Part shown: positions 1-8,726 of the stretch, piece by piece
Layout: every line of letters begins with the position of its first letter
How positions within the stretch are numbered: the stretch's first letter is position 1
Origin: DASZOC01 sp035550975
GTDB taxonomy: Bacteria; Actinomycetota; CADDZG01; WHSQ01
Assembly: GCA_035550975.1 (NCBI GenBank)
Contig: DASZOC010000076.1
Location: forward strand, 1-64,000
DNA: 64,000 nt
Direction of reading: 5' to 3'
Made by a program: the position numbers and the translations under genes
Notes under the pieces: generated by a model
What the model saw: the letters and a program-made list of their open reading frames with translations, nothing else
The model's database searches: none
What the model was told of the DNA's origin: nothing

Positions 1-772
1 GGTCGCGGTGGAAGCGGGTCGGCTCCTTCGTGGGGACGAACGTGACATCGTCCTGCTCGTCGGCGTGGAACCCCGGGCCCTCCACGATGATGTCGAACGC
101 CTCCCCGAAGTCGTAGCCGCCCTGCGAGCCGATCTCGGCCGAGAAGCGTCGAACCCAGTCCGCGATCTCGTCCCGATCCGGCCCCACCTGGGACGTGTGG
201 CACATCAGCGCATCGAGCTTCGCATCGATCGTCTCGGAGATGTCCGAGACGTAGCCCTTCTGGCCCGGCCCCATGATCCACGTCTCACGCAGCCCTCGCC
301 ATGGCTCCAGGCCCTCGTCGAGGAGCTCGGGGAAGTGGCCGGGGGTCGTGCCGGCGGTCATCGCCACGTCGAGAGATGCCTGGCCGATCGCACGGTGGTC
401 GGGATGGTTGATGAACCGGCTCTCGATCGTCGGGGTCGGGTCCATCACCACGTAGCGGTGCGGGCGATAGGTGCGGAAGACCCTCGCGATCGTCTTGCGC
501 AGCTCCAGGTCGTAGGTGACGTAGCCGTCCCGCAACCCCAGCCACTCGACCTCCGCGACGCCGAGGACCGCTGCCGCCTTCTCCGCCTCTTCCCTGCGGA
601 TCGCCGCGAGCTTCTCCCCCATGAGGCTGCGGTCTTGGGTGCCGGTGGATCCGTCGGTCGCTATGCAGATCGTGACTTCGGCGCCCTCACGCGCCCACTT
701 CGCGATGGTTCCTGCGCAACCGAACTCGATGTCGTCGGGGTGCGCGGATACGACGAGCGCTCGCCAGGTCAC
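1..772 (-). CDS. PIG-L family zinc deacetylase (3' end beyond window)
   Basis: LmbE/PIG-L type amidohydrolase that removes N-acetyl groups from N-acetylglucosamine-like substrates. Actinobacterial relatives include MshB and Mca of mycothiol metabolism, but the substrate here cannot be read. The N-terminus carries the zinc motif His11-Pro-Asp-Asp14, and a second motif, His123-Pro-Asp-His126, supplies the third ligand. 257 residues are visible and the reading frame runs off the window. The start is a GTG overlapping the stop of the upstream stress-protein gene (GTGA), so the two are translationally coupled. There is no signal peptide, so it is cytoplasmic. Confidence 0.85.
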   Translation of the reverse strand, partial: MTWRALVVSAHPDDIEFGCAGTIAKWAREGAEVTICIATDGSTGTQDRSLMGEKLAAIRREEAEKAAAVLGVAEVEWLGLRDGYVTYDLELRKTIARVFRTYRPHRYVVMDPTPTIESRFINHPDHRAIGQASLDVAMTAGTTPGHFPELLDEGLEPWRGLRETWIMGPGQKGYVSDISETIDAKLDALMCHTSQVGPDRDEIADWVRRFSAEIGSQGGYDFGEAFDIIVEGPGFHADEQDDVTFVPTKEPTRFHRD

Positions 773-1629
773 GCCGTTCGCAGGATCAGCAGGTCTGTGG
801 GCGCGTGGTGCGAGATGCGGTGCGGAACGTTACCGAGCATGAAGCGCTTCGTGCCGCTCATACCGACGCTACCGACCGCGATGAGATGGACGTCTTCCGA
901 CTCCGCAATGTGGATCAGCGTGTCTGCAGGATGTCCTTCAAGGGCGCGGACGTCGGTGTCGACGCCTTGCTTGGCGGCATGCTGCGCGGCCCGATCGACG
1001 ACGTCCCGAGCGGTCGCAGCATCGGCGATCCGCCACCGGAACTCTTCGGGGGTCTCGCGCGACGTCTTCCCGGCGCTCCACTGCGCAACCGGGTCCGAAG
1101 GATCCGCCCGCATGACCTTCAACTCTTGCTCCGTCGGAGGCTGGTACGCGGTGACGATAATCGGCTCGATCCCGAGCTCTTTCGCAAACGACGACGCCAT
1201 GTCGACCGCGCGCATGGCGGTAGGAGAACCGTCGGTGCCGACCAGGATCCTCCGATATTCCCCCGGCTGATCGCGCGGCGGATCGGTTTTGACGATGAGA
1301 AGGTCGGTGGGCGCGTGATGTGACACCTTGTTCGGGACGCTCCCGAGCAGGAACCGCCGCGCTCCGCTCATGCCGACGCTACCGACGACCAACAGGTCTG
1401 CCCCCGCGCGTTCTGCTTCCGAGATCAAGACCTCGGCCGGGTTCCCCGGCTTCACCACATGGTCGGCTCCGTACGACTCGGCAAGTTCGTCGAACGCGGC
1501 CCCCGGATCGCTACCCGCATGGACGAGCACGAGGTCGGCGCCTATCCGACTCGCAAGGGCGCTCGCCCTGTCCGTCGCGACCTTCGCCGTATGCGAGAGA
1601 TCCGTGCCCGCGACGATCTTCTTGTACAT
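769..1629 (-). CDS. Tandem universal stress protein (two UspA domains)
   Basis: Soluble 286-residue protein made of two UspA domains (about 1-115 and 125-286). Each carries the ATP-binding loop G-x2-G-x9-G near residues 83-97 and 253-267, followed by an almost identical SHHAPTDLL segment, so the halves arose by duplication. The start at MYKKI is chosen over an in-frame ATG 26 codons upstream because GGAGG lies just before it and because the longer form would run into the thioesterase gene. It follows that gene by 10 bases and overlaps the deacetylase start. UspA proteins generally act in dormancy or stress in actinobacteria; the specific role here is unknown. Confidence 0.93.
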   Translation of the reverse strand: MYKKIVAGTDLSHTAKVATDRASALASRIGADLVLVHAGSDPGAAFDELAESYGADHVVKPGNPAEVLISEAERAGADLLVVGSVGMSGARRFLLGSVPNKVSHHAPTDLLIVKTDPPRDQPGEYRRILVGTDGSPTAMRAVDMASSFAKELGIEPIIVTAYQPPTEQELKVMRADPSDPVAQWSAGKTSRETPEEFRWRIADAATARDVVDRAAQHAAKQGVDTDVRALEGHPADTLIHIAESEDVHLIAVGSVGMSGTKRFMLGNVPHRISHHAPTDLLILRTA

Positions 1630-1639
1630 GTCGGCCTCC

Positions 1640-2053
1640 CTACCCTTCTTGCTCGGAGAAACGTCTGATCGCCAACGTGCAGCGCGCGACCGCGACAGGT
1701 ACGCCATCTTGGTCCGCGATATCGATCTGCCAGACGTGCATCGTGCGGCCTTTACGGATCGGTATAGCCGTCGCCGTCAGCCGGCCGTCGCGGCGCGCTC
1801 GCAGATGACTGATGTTGAGGTCGGTGCCTACCGCGTATTCCTCGCCGGCAGCGCAATTCATGTAGGCGCCCATGGACGCGGCACTCTCGGCGAGAACGGC
1901 CGACGCGCCCCCGTGGAGGAGACCCATCGGTTGATGGACCCGAGGACCGACGTCCATCTCCATCACGACGCGGTCCGCCGTCGTCTCGACAGGACGGATC
2001 CCGAGCGACTCGGCGATCGTTCCCTCGGCAAAGGAGATCGTGGGCGGTTCCAT
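1640..2053 (-). CDS. PaaI-like hotdog-fold thioesterase
   Basis: 137-residue single hotdog-domain protein, the usual length for the PaaI/MenI/YbgC-like acyl-CoA thioesterases. The characteristic helix motif HQPMGLLHGGAS is at residues 40-51, with Glu56 in the position of the catalytic acid, and a central strand containing GTDLNISHLR follows. Predicted reaction: hydrolysis of aryl- or acyl-CoA thioesters in the cytoplasm; the substrate is not deducible. First gene of a three-gene minus-strand unit with the stress protein and the deacetylase. Confidence 0.87.
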   Translation of the reverse strand: MEPPTISFAEGTIAESLGIRPVETTADRVVMEMDVGPRVHQPMGLLHGGASAVLAESAASMGAYMNCAAGEEYAVGTDLNISHLRARRDGRLTATAIPIRKGRTMHVWQIDIADQDGVPVAVARCTLAIRRFSEQEG

Positions 2054-2099
2054 TGAGCCGCCGATGGTACCGGCCGGCGTTACACGCCGGCCCTAGGTG

Positions 2100-2993
2100 C
2101 TAAGGCGTCGCCTTCCGCGTCCGCTTGTCGAGGTACATCGCTGCGTCGGCTGCCGCGAGCAGCTCCTCCGACGTCGCCCCGTCCTCGCCGAAAAGTGCGA
2201 CCCCCGCGCTGACCGTCAGCTCGACGTCCAGTGCAGCAGCCGAACGCTTTTCGGCAAGGGCGGCGCGCAGCCGGTCGACGACCAAACTTGCACCGACACG
2301 GTCGGCATCTTTGAGGATCACCACGAACTCGTCGCCACCGAATCGTGCGACGCAGTCCGACGCTCTGACGACGCCTCGCAGGCCATCCGCTACCCGTTGG
2401 ATCGCCGCAGAACCCGTCTGATGTCCGAACCTGTCGTTGATGACCTTGAGGTCGTCGAGGTCGACGAGCAGAACCGCGAATCTCTCGGCGCCTTTCTCCA
2501 TGATGCCGATCTCCTCGTAGAAACGCGACACGTTCGACACCTTCGTCAGAGGGTCGAGAGACGCGAGCGTCCGCAGATGTGACTGCACCGATTGATGCGC
2601 CTCGGCGAAGGCGCCGAGCACCGTAGCCGTGATGCCGTAGAGGATCCCTCTGCCCACGAAGACGGTGGTGACGAAGGCAGGATCGACCTCACCGATCGCG
2701 GCCGTCGCATAGAAGGCGGAGATAAGTGCCGAGATAGCCGCGACCGACAGCCCCTCGCGCAGCCCACCTGCGATAGCAGAGATCGCCACCGGGACGATGA
2801 ACACCCACGCCAGGTCTACCCCTTCGGGCGTCGGTATCAGGGTCGACAGCGACGCGGCGACCACCAACAGGCCGACTACCGCGAAACGGGTCGACCTGTG
2901 CTCCAGGACGCTGCGGAGTTGGGCGGTGACCAGGAGCCGGACCCGACTGCCGATGGCGAGGTGGTCGGTGGGATACAGAACCTGGTGTCGCAC
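2100..2993 (-). CDS. Membrane-bound GGDEF diguanylate cyclase
   Basis: 297-residue protein with about four hydrophobic segments in residues 35-132 and a C-terminal GGDEF domain from about 143. The signature GGDEF is intact at 219-223 and an RxxD inhibitory site lies at 210-213, five residues before it, so an active, product-inhibited diguanylate cyclase making cyclic di-GMP is expected. No EAL or HD-GYP domain is present. The start is a GTG with GGGAGA nine bases upstream. It lies alone between the stress-protein unit and a secreted propeller gene. Two TGACTAGTC palindromes lie just upstream of the ribosome-binding site. Confidence 0.92.
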   Translation of the reverse strand: MRHQVLYPTDHLAIGSRVRLLVTAQLRSVLEHRSTRFAVVGLLVVAASLSTLIPTPEGVDLAWVFIVPVAISAIAGGLREGLSVAAISALISAFYATAAIGEVDPAFVTTVFVGRGILYGITATVLGAFAEAHQSVQSHLRTLASLDPLTKVSNVSRFYEEIGIMEKGAERFAVLLVDLDDLKVINDRFGHQTGSAAIQRVADGLRGVVRASDCVARFGGDEFVVILKDADRVGASLVVDRLRAALAEKRSAAALDVELTVSAGVALFGEDGATSEELLAAADAAMYLDKRTRKATP

Positions 2994-3008
2994 GGTCTCT
3001 CCCGTTCG

Positions 3009-3032
3009 TGACTAGTCCCAAATGACTAGTCA
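3009..3032. promoter_or_regulatory. Tandem TGACTAGTC palindromes, putative operator
   Basis: TGACTAGTC occurs at 3009-3017 and again at 3023-3031. The second copy extends to the perfect 10-base palindrome TGACTAGTCA. The copies are 14 bases apart and sit 16-39 bases upstream of the GGDEF start codon. They contain the generally rare tetranucleotide CTAG. The spacing and symmetry suggest a dimer-binding operator; the regulator is unknown. Confidence 0.4.
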
Positions 3033-3144
3033 CCGGAGTTATCGGCAGCAGGTCTTGGGGACTGAAGCCGCGACAAGGTCGCTATCGGCCCTCGCGCCCA
3101 TACAGCGAGCGCGGCCGAGTCGGGAGAGGTTGGCGGGCCTAGCG

Positions 3145-4299
3145 CTAGAGGCGGACGGCCGTTAGGCGACCGGTGGCCGCATCGGTGACGAAAAGGAATC
3201 CGCGGCTGTGCTCGACGTCGTAGGCGTACACGCCTTTGCCGAGCGGGACCCTCGCGCCGCCGTTGCGATCTCCCTGTCGCGGCATCAGCGACCGCACCAC
3301 GCCGCGTCCCCGGAAGGCGACGACGCCGAGCTCCGAGTGCGCCGCGTACACCACGCCGTCGTCCAACGTCATGCCTTGCACACGGAGCCGGTCGTCCGCG
3401 TCGACCCCGGCGGAATAGACACGCGCCCTCTTGATCCTGTCCAGCTTCGTCGCGTCCAGCACGATCACGCCCGGTTCCTGCTGCTTGTCGAACCAGTACT
3501 CCGTGGCGCCGTAGATCAGCCGCTGCTTGCCGCCGGAAGACACCTCGATCTCTGCGAGGCCGACGTCGTTCCACGCGCCTAGGAGCTGGGGGGCCGTCGG
3601 ATCGGAGAAGTCGAATACCTCCACACCGGTCCTGCCGGTCGACGCGTAGAGCAGCGGTTTGTCCAGCACGGGATCTTTCTCGATGACGATCCCTGCGGAC
3701 GCCGGTCCGCCGACCTTCAACAGTGGCAGCGGGCTGACGTGGACGGGCACGAGGATCCCTGATGTCGGCTCGAACCGATAGACGACCATGCCCGTGATCG
3801 CGTCCATGAGCACGACCCACTCGTTCGTTCCGTCGTGGTAGCTCTCGACGCGGAGCGCGCCGCCGCCTGGTTGGTAGAAGCGACGTACGGGAGCAGCCGG
3901 GTCCGACACATCGAGGACGTGGAGCCCGTCGAGGGAGAACTGCACCGTTTGACGGGCATAGAAGATCCAGCGCCCGTCGTGAGAGAACGCAATGTCGCCG
4001 TCGAGCGACTGCCGCGCGTTGTCGTTGAACCGGCCGACGACCTTCATCCGCGACGGATCGGAGATGTCGACGAGCGACACGATCCCCTCGTCCCGTTGCA
4101 GCACTGCAGCCAGATCTCCCTTGACATCGACCCGGCCGAGGCCGCCCTCCGTCGAGACTTCGACCGAACCGACGGCGCCCGAGCGACCGCCGCCGGCGAC
4201 GCTCGGAGAGACGTAGAGCGACGCGAGGCATACGGCGATAGCTGCGACGGACGCGGCGCGACGCCTCGAACAGAACATGGCTGGAGAGTTCGACCCCAT
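3145..4299 (-). CDS. Secreted LVIVD/beta-propeller-like protein
   Basis: About 384 residues. A basic stretch (CSRRR) and hydrophobic segment near the N-terminus form a Sec-type signal peptide, followed by repeated blade-like segments of the type xVxVxDISDPxxMKVVGxF, LHVLDVSDPAAPVR, VEVFDFSDPTAPQLLG and VIVLDATKLDRIKRA. This is the pattern of LVIVD/choice-of-anchor propeller proteins, which act outside the cell and whose ligands are mostly unknown. I chose the second methionine (4299) because AGGA lies nine bases before it; the first in-frame ATG is at 4323. It precedes the GGDEF gene on the same strand with a 150-base gap. Confidence 0.75.
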   Translation of the reverse strand: MGSNSPAMFCSRRRAASVAAIAVCLASLYVSPSVAGGGRSGAVGSVEVSTEGGLGRVDVKGDLAAVLQRDEGIVSLVDISDPSRMKVVGRFNDNARQSLDGDIAFSHDGRWIFYARQTVQFSLDGLHVLDVSDPAAPVRRFYQPGGGALRVESYHDGTNEWVVLMDAITGMVVYRFEPTSGILVPVHVSPLPLLKVGGPASAGIVIEKDPVLDKPLLYASTGRTGVEVFDFSDPTAPQLLGAWNDVGLAEIEVSSGGKQRLIYGATEYWFDKQQEPGVIVLDATKLDRIKRARVYSAGVDADDRLRVQGMTLDDGVVYAAHSELGVVAFRGRGVVRSLMPRQGDRNGGARVPLGKGVYAYDVEHSRGFLFVTDAATGRLTAVRL

Positions 4300-4341
4300 C
4301 GATGTTCGTCCTGCCCGGCGCATGGCGGCGGTCCGAACGAC

Positions 4342-4524
4342 TCAGGCCCGTGGGACGGCGAACGCGCCGAACAGCAGGGCTATGCCGACGACGAGCGTCA
4401 CGAGTGCCGCCTTCGCATCCGCGTCTTCGCGACGGTGCAGGATGAAGGCAAGGGCGCACGCGGCGACGCCGAATACCAGCAGCTCGGGCTCGACCGCCTC
4501 GCCGCCGCCGTGGGCGAGACGCAA
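4342..4524 (-). CDS. Small two-segment membrane protein
   Basis: A 60-residue reading frame starting at a TTG just after the glycosylase stop, with AGAGGA upstream. It encodes two hydrophobic helices (about residues 13-28 and 38-57) separated by a charged loop, HRREDADAK. This alternating pattern is unlikely as chance translation of GC-rich DNA. I do not recognise a family. It appears to be the last gene of the mutM-glycosylase unit. Start codon and reality are uncertain. Confidence 0.45.
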   Translation of the reverse strand: MRLAHGGGEAVEPELLVFGVAACALAFILHRREDADAKAALVTLVVGIALLFGAFAVPRA

Positions 4525-4532
4525 CGCAGCGA

Positions 4533-5429
4533 TCAGATCCTCTCGATCGCGCGGATCCGCGGCCGCGGCACCCGGCGGGGACGCCGCGCCCCACTCTCGA
4601 TCATGCGGATGACCCGCCCCCGCTGGCCTCGGTATGGCTCCAGGAGCTCGAGCATCCGCTCGTCGTCTGCCGACGGCTCGCCCGCGAGGGTCCAGGCGAC
4701 GAGATGGGGCAGATGGAGGTCGCCGACGGATACGGCGTCGGGATCGCCCATCGCACGAGCCCGCACCTCGGCGACCGTCCACGCTCCCACGCCTCGAAAT
4801 GAAAGCAGGCGCGCATCCGCGTCGACCGCCGGCAGATCCACGCACTCCTCCAGGCGCGCGGCGCGGGCACAGACGGCGCGGATCACGTCTGCGCGCTTGC
4901 GCTCGATCCCGAACCGGTGGAAGACCCAGTACGGCTGCGCCGCCAGCACCGCCGGATCGGGTGGGACGCGTAACCGCACCGGACCCGGCGCCGGCTGGCC
5001 GAACGCGAACACCAGCCTGCGGAATGATTGGTGCGCTTCGTAGCTGGTCACCTTCTGTTCGAGGATCGCCGGGACGAGAGCTTCGAGGACCGCATGGCTC
5101 GCGCCGATCCGGAGCCCCGGAAGCCGGTGCTGAAGCTCGCGGACCGCGCGATGGACCGGGACGACGGTGGAGACGTCGTCGGCTCCGGTGAAGACCCGCA
5201 CTCGCTCGATCGTCCAGGACGCTCCCGGCCCCCACGACGCCGCCGCGACCTCGCAGCCGCGGATATCGAGACGCAGGGTCGCGGGACCCTCGGGAGTCAA
5301 CGTTGCCCGCCACAGTCCGGACCGGTCGATCCTGATCGTGGGATCGAGGGGACCGTGCCGGTGCAACGAGAACGTTCGGAGCGGATCGAGGGGGCGGTCG
5401 AGGATCAACGACGCGGCGCGAGAGGTCAC
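4533..5429 (-). CDS. AlkA-like HhH-GPD DNA glycosylase
   Basis: 298-residue protein of the DNA-3-methyladenine glycosylase II type, which removes alkylated bases at the start of base-excision repair. The helix-hairpin-helix GVGAWT is at 213-218, preceded by a helical domain with LVPAILEQKVTSYEA (119-132), and Asp237 in VSVGD is placed like the catalytic Asp of AlkA. The GTG start at 5429 is preferred because it follows the mutM stop by 20 bases; the longer frame would overlap mutM. No Ada-type methyl-acceptor domain is attached. Confidence 0.85.
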   Translation of the reverse strand: MTSRAASLILDRPLDPLRTFSLHRHGPLDPTIRIDRSGLWRATLTPEGPATLRLDIRGCEVAAASWGPGASWTIERVRVFTGADDVSTVVPVHRAVRELQHRLPGLRIGASHAVLEALVPAILEQKVTSYEAHQSFRRLVFAFGQPAPGPVRLRVPPDPAVLAAQPYWVFHRFGIERKRADVIRAVCARAARLEECVDLPAVDADARLLSFRGVGAWTVAEVRARAMGDPDAVSVGDLHLPHLVAWTLAGEPSADDERMLELLEPYRGQRGRVIRMIESGARRPRRVPRPRIRAIERI

Positions 5430-5449
5430 CCGGGCACAGTACGGCGACG

Positions 5450-6283
5450 TCAGCGGATCAGCCGGGACATGCGGCGATCGGCCAAGACCTTGCCTCCGGT
5501 CTGGCACTCGGGGCAATAAGAGATTTCGTAACCCTCGTAGGAGACGCGGCGCAGGTCCGAACCGCAACGAGGGCAGGGGAAACCGTGCTTGCCGTGGATG
5601 ACGAAGCTCTTGTCCATCTTCGTCGGCAGGCCCCCCGAGCGCCGGCGTTCCCGGTCGAGCGCTGCGGTCAATACCTCGTCGACCGCATCCAGCAACCGCC
5701 GGCGACCGGCTTCATCGAGCTTCTTCAACGACGCGTAGGGAGAGAGCGCCGCGCGATGGAGGATGTCGTCGCTATAGCCCCGGCCGATCCCCGCGACGGT
5801 GCGCTGATCCCGGAGCAGAGTGTGGATGCGGCGCCCGTCGTCGGACGTGAGGATCAGGTGCCGGAACTCGTCGCTGAACGGTTCCGGACCGAGGCGTGCC
5901 AAGGGCCCGTCGTCACCCCGAGCGAGGGTCCACCACCCCGCCTTGCGCTGGGTGCCGAACTCCTTGATCAGCACCGCGGGGCGGGCGTCGACCCCGAAAC
6001 GCACGACGGCTCCCTTGGGCTTGGTCGTCTTCGGAGGGTCCTCGACGTCGACGCGGCCCCCCTGGGAGAGGTGGACGAGGATCCGCGGCCCAGCGAGGTC
6101 CATGACGAGGAACTTCCCCCGGCGCCCGACCGAAGCCACGGTTCGCCCGACCAGCGCTTCGGCGGGAGGGTCGAAGGTCTTCATGGCCGAGAACTGCAGC
6201 GGCGTGATCGCGGTGAGTGCGGCACCCGCGACCGCCGCGTCCAGGCGCTCCGCCAGCGCCTGCATCTCGGGCAGCTCAGGCAT
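5450..6283 (-). CDS. mutM: Formamidopyrimidine-DNA glycosylase (Fpg/Nei family)
   Basis: 277 residues starting MPELPE, so Pro2 and Glu3, the catalytic nucleophile and acid, are in place. The DNA-contacting lysine is at 57 in GRRGKF, the helix-two-turn-helix region contains VAGIGRGYSDDILHRA, and the C-terminal zinc finger has Cys237, Cys240, Cys257 and Cys260. It excises oxidised purines such as 8-oxoguanine and nicks the abasic site. The start is fixed by the need for proline at position 2. Followed by an AlkA-like glycosylase, forming a small repair unit. Separation from the Nei subgroup is not certain. Confidence 0.93.
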   Translation of the reverse strand: MPELPEMQALAERLDAAVAGAALTAITPLQFSAMKTFDPPAEALVGRTVASVGRRGKFLVMDLAGPRILVHLSQGGRVDVEDPPKTTKPKGAVVRFGVDARPAVLIKEFGTQRKAGWWTLARGDDGPLARLGPEPFSDEFRHLILTSDDGRRIHTLLRDQRTVAGIGRGYSDDILHRAALSPYASLKKLDEAGRRRLLDAVDEVLTAALDRERRRSGGLPTKMDKSFVIHGKHGFPCPRCGSDLRRVSYEGYEISYCPECQTGGKVLADRRMSRLIR

Positions 6284-6399
6284 GGCAGTGCTCCCGGGCG
6301 ATCTCCACGTCAAACGGAGCCTCTGTCACGGCTCGATTCTCGCCCAGCGTCGCCCTTCGGAGGGCAGGGAGTCGGGTCCAGGCGGCGAAATCCCAGGGC

Positions 6400-7995
6400 A
6401 TGAGGAAGCTCATCGTCACCGCGCTCGTCCTGACCCTCGTGACCGCCCTTGCGCCGATAGGCCGGACCGACACGGCGAAGCTCGCTCTCGTCCGGGTCCC
6501 GGTCGCCTCGGAGGAGCAGGCGGCGTACCTCATGACCCGCTTCGACGAGACCCACAACCACTCCCACGACGAGATCGAGCTCCTCCTGTGGCCCGGAGAC
6601 CGCGCCGCGCTCGATTCGCTCGGATGGGACTACCGCGTGGTTACCGAAGACGTGGTGGCCCGTGACCGCGCGCTGGCCGCTGCCGCGGCGCCGGGCGTGC
6701 CACAGAGACTGCCGGGGCCGAACTACGACGACTACCGCCACCTCTCGGACTACAACACCGAGATGCAGGACCTCGCCAAGAAGAACCCTCGTCTGATCAA
6801 GCTGTTCGAGATGAAGCGGCCCACGCTCGAGGGCCGGACCGTCTACGGCCTCGAGATCTCTGCCGACGTCAAGCGTCAGGACGGACGTCCGATCTTCTAC
6901 ATGGACGCGGTGCACCACGCTCGCGAGTGGCCGGCCGCCGAGTTCACGATGATCTACGCGCACTACCTGGCGGAGCGGTTCGGTAAGGACCCGAAGGTGA
7001 CGTCGCTGTTGAACCGAGCTCGCGTCATCCTCGTTCCGCTGGTGAACCCCGACGGGTTCAACTACTCGCGTGAGTCGGTCACCTCGATCAACCAACCCGT
7101 CCGCAACGCGACCCAACAGATGGCCGGCCTCAATGGGTTCGAAGGCTACTGGCGCAAGAACCGCCGTTCGCTGACGGGAGCCACCGTGCCCGGCGCGCAG
7201 GTCAACCCGGATGCGTACGGCGTCGACCCGAACCGCAACTACGCGTACCTCTGGGGCGACCAGCAGGGTGGGTCTTCCAACCAGTTCTTCAGTCAGACCT
7301 ACCGCGGCGAAGCGCCCTTCTCCGAGCCCGAGGTCGCCAACGTCGCCGACATCATCCGCTCTCGTAACGTCACCGGGATCATCACGAACCACACCGTGCA
7401 GGCGACGGTCCTCCGGACCGGCGGCGGCAGGGCACCGGAAGACGACATCCTGGTCACGATCGGAGCGCGGCTCGCGGACATGCTCGGCTTCCAGAACAAC
7501 GCGAGCGTCGGCTACCCCACGACCGGCACGACCGACGACTGGGCGTACGCGGCAATGGGCGCGTTCGGGTTCACGATCGAGCACGGCGGTAGCGGGTTCC
7601 ATTGCGCCTACGCCGACTGCGTCGGCACGCCAACCGACCGCACGATGAAGGCGTTCACCATCATGTTGGAGACATCCGCGAACGCGCGCTACCACTCGGT
7701 TCTCACCGGCAAGGTCGCGGGTGGAGCGGCCAAGCTCACCCTTGCGAAGACGTTCCAGACCCCCCTCTCGGACGGGAATCCGCTGGGCAAGAAAGCCATC
7801 ACGGAAAAGCTCAAGTGGTCGATCCCGACGAAGGCCAACGGATCGTTCGAGTGGCACGTCACCCCCAGCACCCGGCCCTACGTCGGCGGAACGGAGAGCT
7901 ACACGCTGACGATCACCCAAGGCGGCAAGACCAAGAGGATGTCGATCGTCGTCGACCGAGCCGAGCGGCTCGATCTCGGCACGATCAAACTCTAA
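6400..7995 (+). CDS. Secreted M14 zinc carboxypeptidase
   Basis: 531 residues with an N-terminal signal peptide (about 1-23) and a propeptide-like region before the catalytic domain (about 110-430). Zinc ligands are His173 and Glu176 in HAREW and His331 in NHTVQ; the general base is Glu394 in FTIEHG; NPDGF (216-220) and DPNRN (276-280) are typical of the family. It should trim C-terminal residues from extracellular peptides. About 100 residues follow the peptidase domain and look like a beta-sandwich. First gene of a plus-strand set with two other secreted proteins; its own ribosome site is weak. Confidence 0.9.
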   Translation: MRKLIVTALVLTLVTALAPIGRTDTAKLALVRVPVASEEQAAYLMTRFDETHNHSHDEIELLLWPGDRAALDSLGWDYRVVTEDVVARDRALAAAAAPGVPQRLPGPNYDDYRHLSDYNTEMQDLAKKNPRLIKLFEMKRPTLEGRTVYGLEISADVKRQDGRPIFYMDAVHHAREWPAAEFTMIYAHYLAERFGKDPKVTSLLNRARVILVPLVNPDGFNYSRESVTSINQPVRNATQQMAGLNGFEGYWRKNRRSLTGATVPGAQVNPDAYGVDPNRNYAYLWGDQQGGSSNQFFSQTYRGEAPFSEPEVANVADIIRSRNVTGIITNHTVQATVLRTGGGRAPEDDILVTIGARLADMLGFQNNASVGYPTTGTTDDWAYAAMGAFGFTIEHGGSGFHCAYADCVGTPTDRTMKAFTIMLETSANARYHSVLTGKVAGGAAKLTLAKTFQTPLSDGNPLGKKAITEKLKWSIPTKANGSFEWHVTPSTRPYVGGTESYTLTITQGGKTKRMSIVVDRAERLDLGTIKL

Positions 7996-8007
7996 GGAGG
8001 CGGACTG

Positions 8008-8700
8008 ATGAAGCGGACGATCTCGATCATGGTTGGAGCGATGTTGATCACGGGCGCACTGGCGGCGACGAGCGCCGACGCGAAACCCAAGAAGGGGCCG
8101 TTCGTTATGGGGACGGATCCCGCAGACGACTGGGGTGCGAACGTCGATCCTTCCCTCGCTCCTGCCGGCGACAGCCTCGGCCAGGAACTATTGGAAGCGG
8201 CCATCGAACGCGCCGACGCCAAGACGCTCAACTTCATCATTAAGGTGTCATCGCTGCCCGCGACCGGCGGAGTCCCGGAATTCACCCGCTACATCTGGAC
8301 CGTCACCGTGGACGGTGAGCTGCTCGCGATCGACGGGAAGTTCACGAACTATTCGCGTGGGACCTGCGATCCGACCGCCGGTACGTGCCCTCCGCCGCGA
8401 GACCCGGGCCCGGCACCGTTCGTCGTGCGTGGCAACTGCACCGACAATGGTGGAGCGGCAGTGACGTGTGAGGAGCTAGGCGCGGTCCAGGGAGAGTTCG
8501 ACAGCGCGGCCGGCACGATCACGGTTCCCGTCACTTTGGACCTGCTCGGCGCCAAACCCGGGACGAAGATCGCGCACGGCACGCAAGCAGGATCTAACTT
8601 CGCCGGAGTCAGAGCGATCCCGTCGGCGTGGTTCTCGCAGGGCAACATGCCCTATGACGAGATGACGCTTACCGGCGTCTATGTCGTGTCGAAGAAATAG
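8008..8700 (+). CDS. Secreted beta-sandwich protein, family not recognised
   Basis: 230 residues with a clear signal peptide ending near ADA at 25. The rest is rich in beta-strand patterns (LNFIIKVSSLP, YIWTVTVDGELLAID, AGTITVPVTLDLLG) and has four cysteines that could form disulfides. Strong site AAGGAGG is seven bases before the ATG, 12 bases after the carboxypeptidase stop, so it is co-transcribed. The arrangement resembles the protein at 23232, and the two may be distant paralogues. No catalytic motif is visible. Confidence 0.8.
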   Translation: MKRTISIMVGAMLITGALAATSADAKPKKGPFVMGTDPADDWGANVDPSLAPAGDSLGQELLEAAIERADAKTLNFIIKVSSLPATGGVPEFTRYIWTVTVDGELLAIDGKFTNYSRGTCDPTAGTCPPPRDPGPAPFVVRGNCTDNGGAAVTCEELGAVQGEFDSAAGTITVPVTLDLLGAKPGTKIAHGTQAGSNFAGVRAIPSAWFSQGNMPYDEMTLTGVYVVSKK

Positions 8701-8726
8701 GACCAGATCCGGACGAGGGGATATAG

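Noticed and set aside
6310..7920. A 536-codon minus-strand frame opposite the M14 carboxypeptidase
   Set aside because: Composition is typical of a GC-rich antisense shadow; the plus strand holds signal peptide and zinc motifs.
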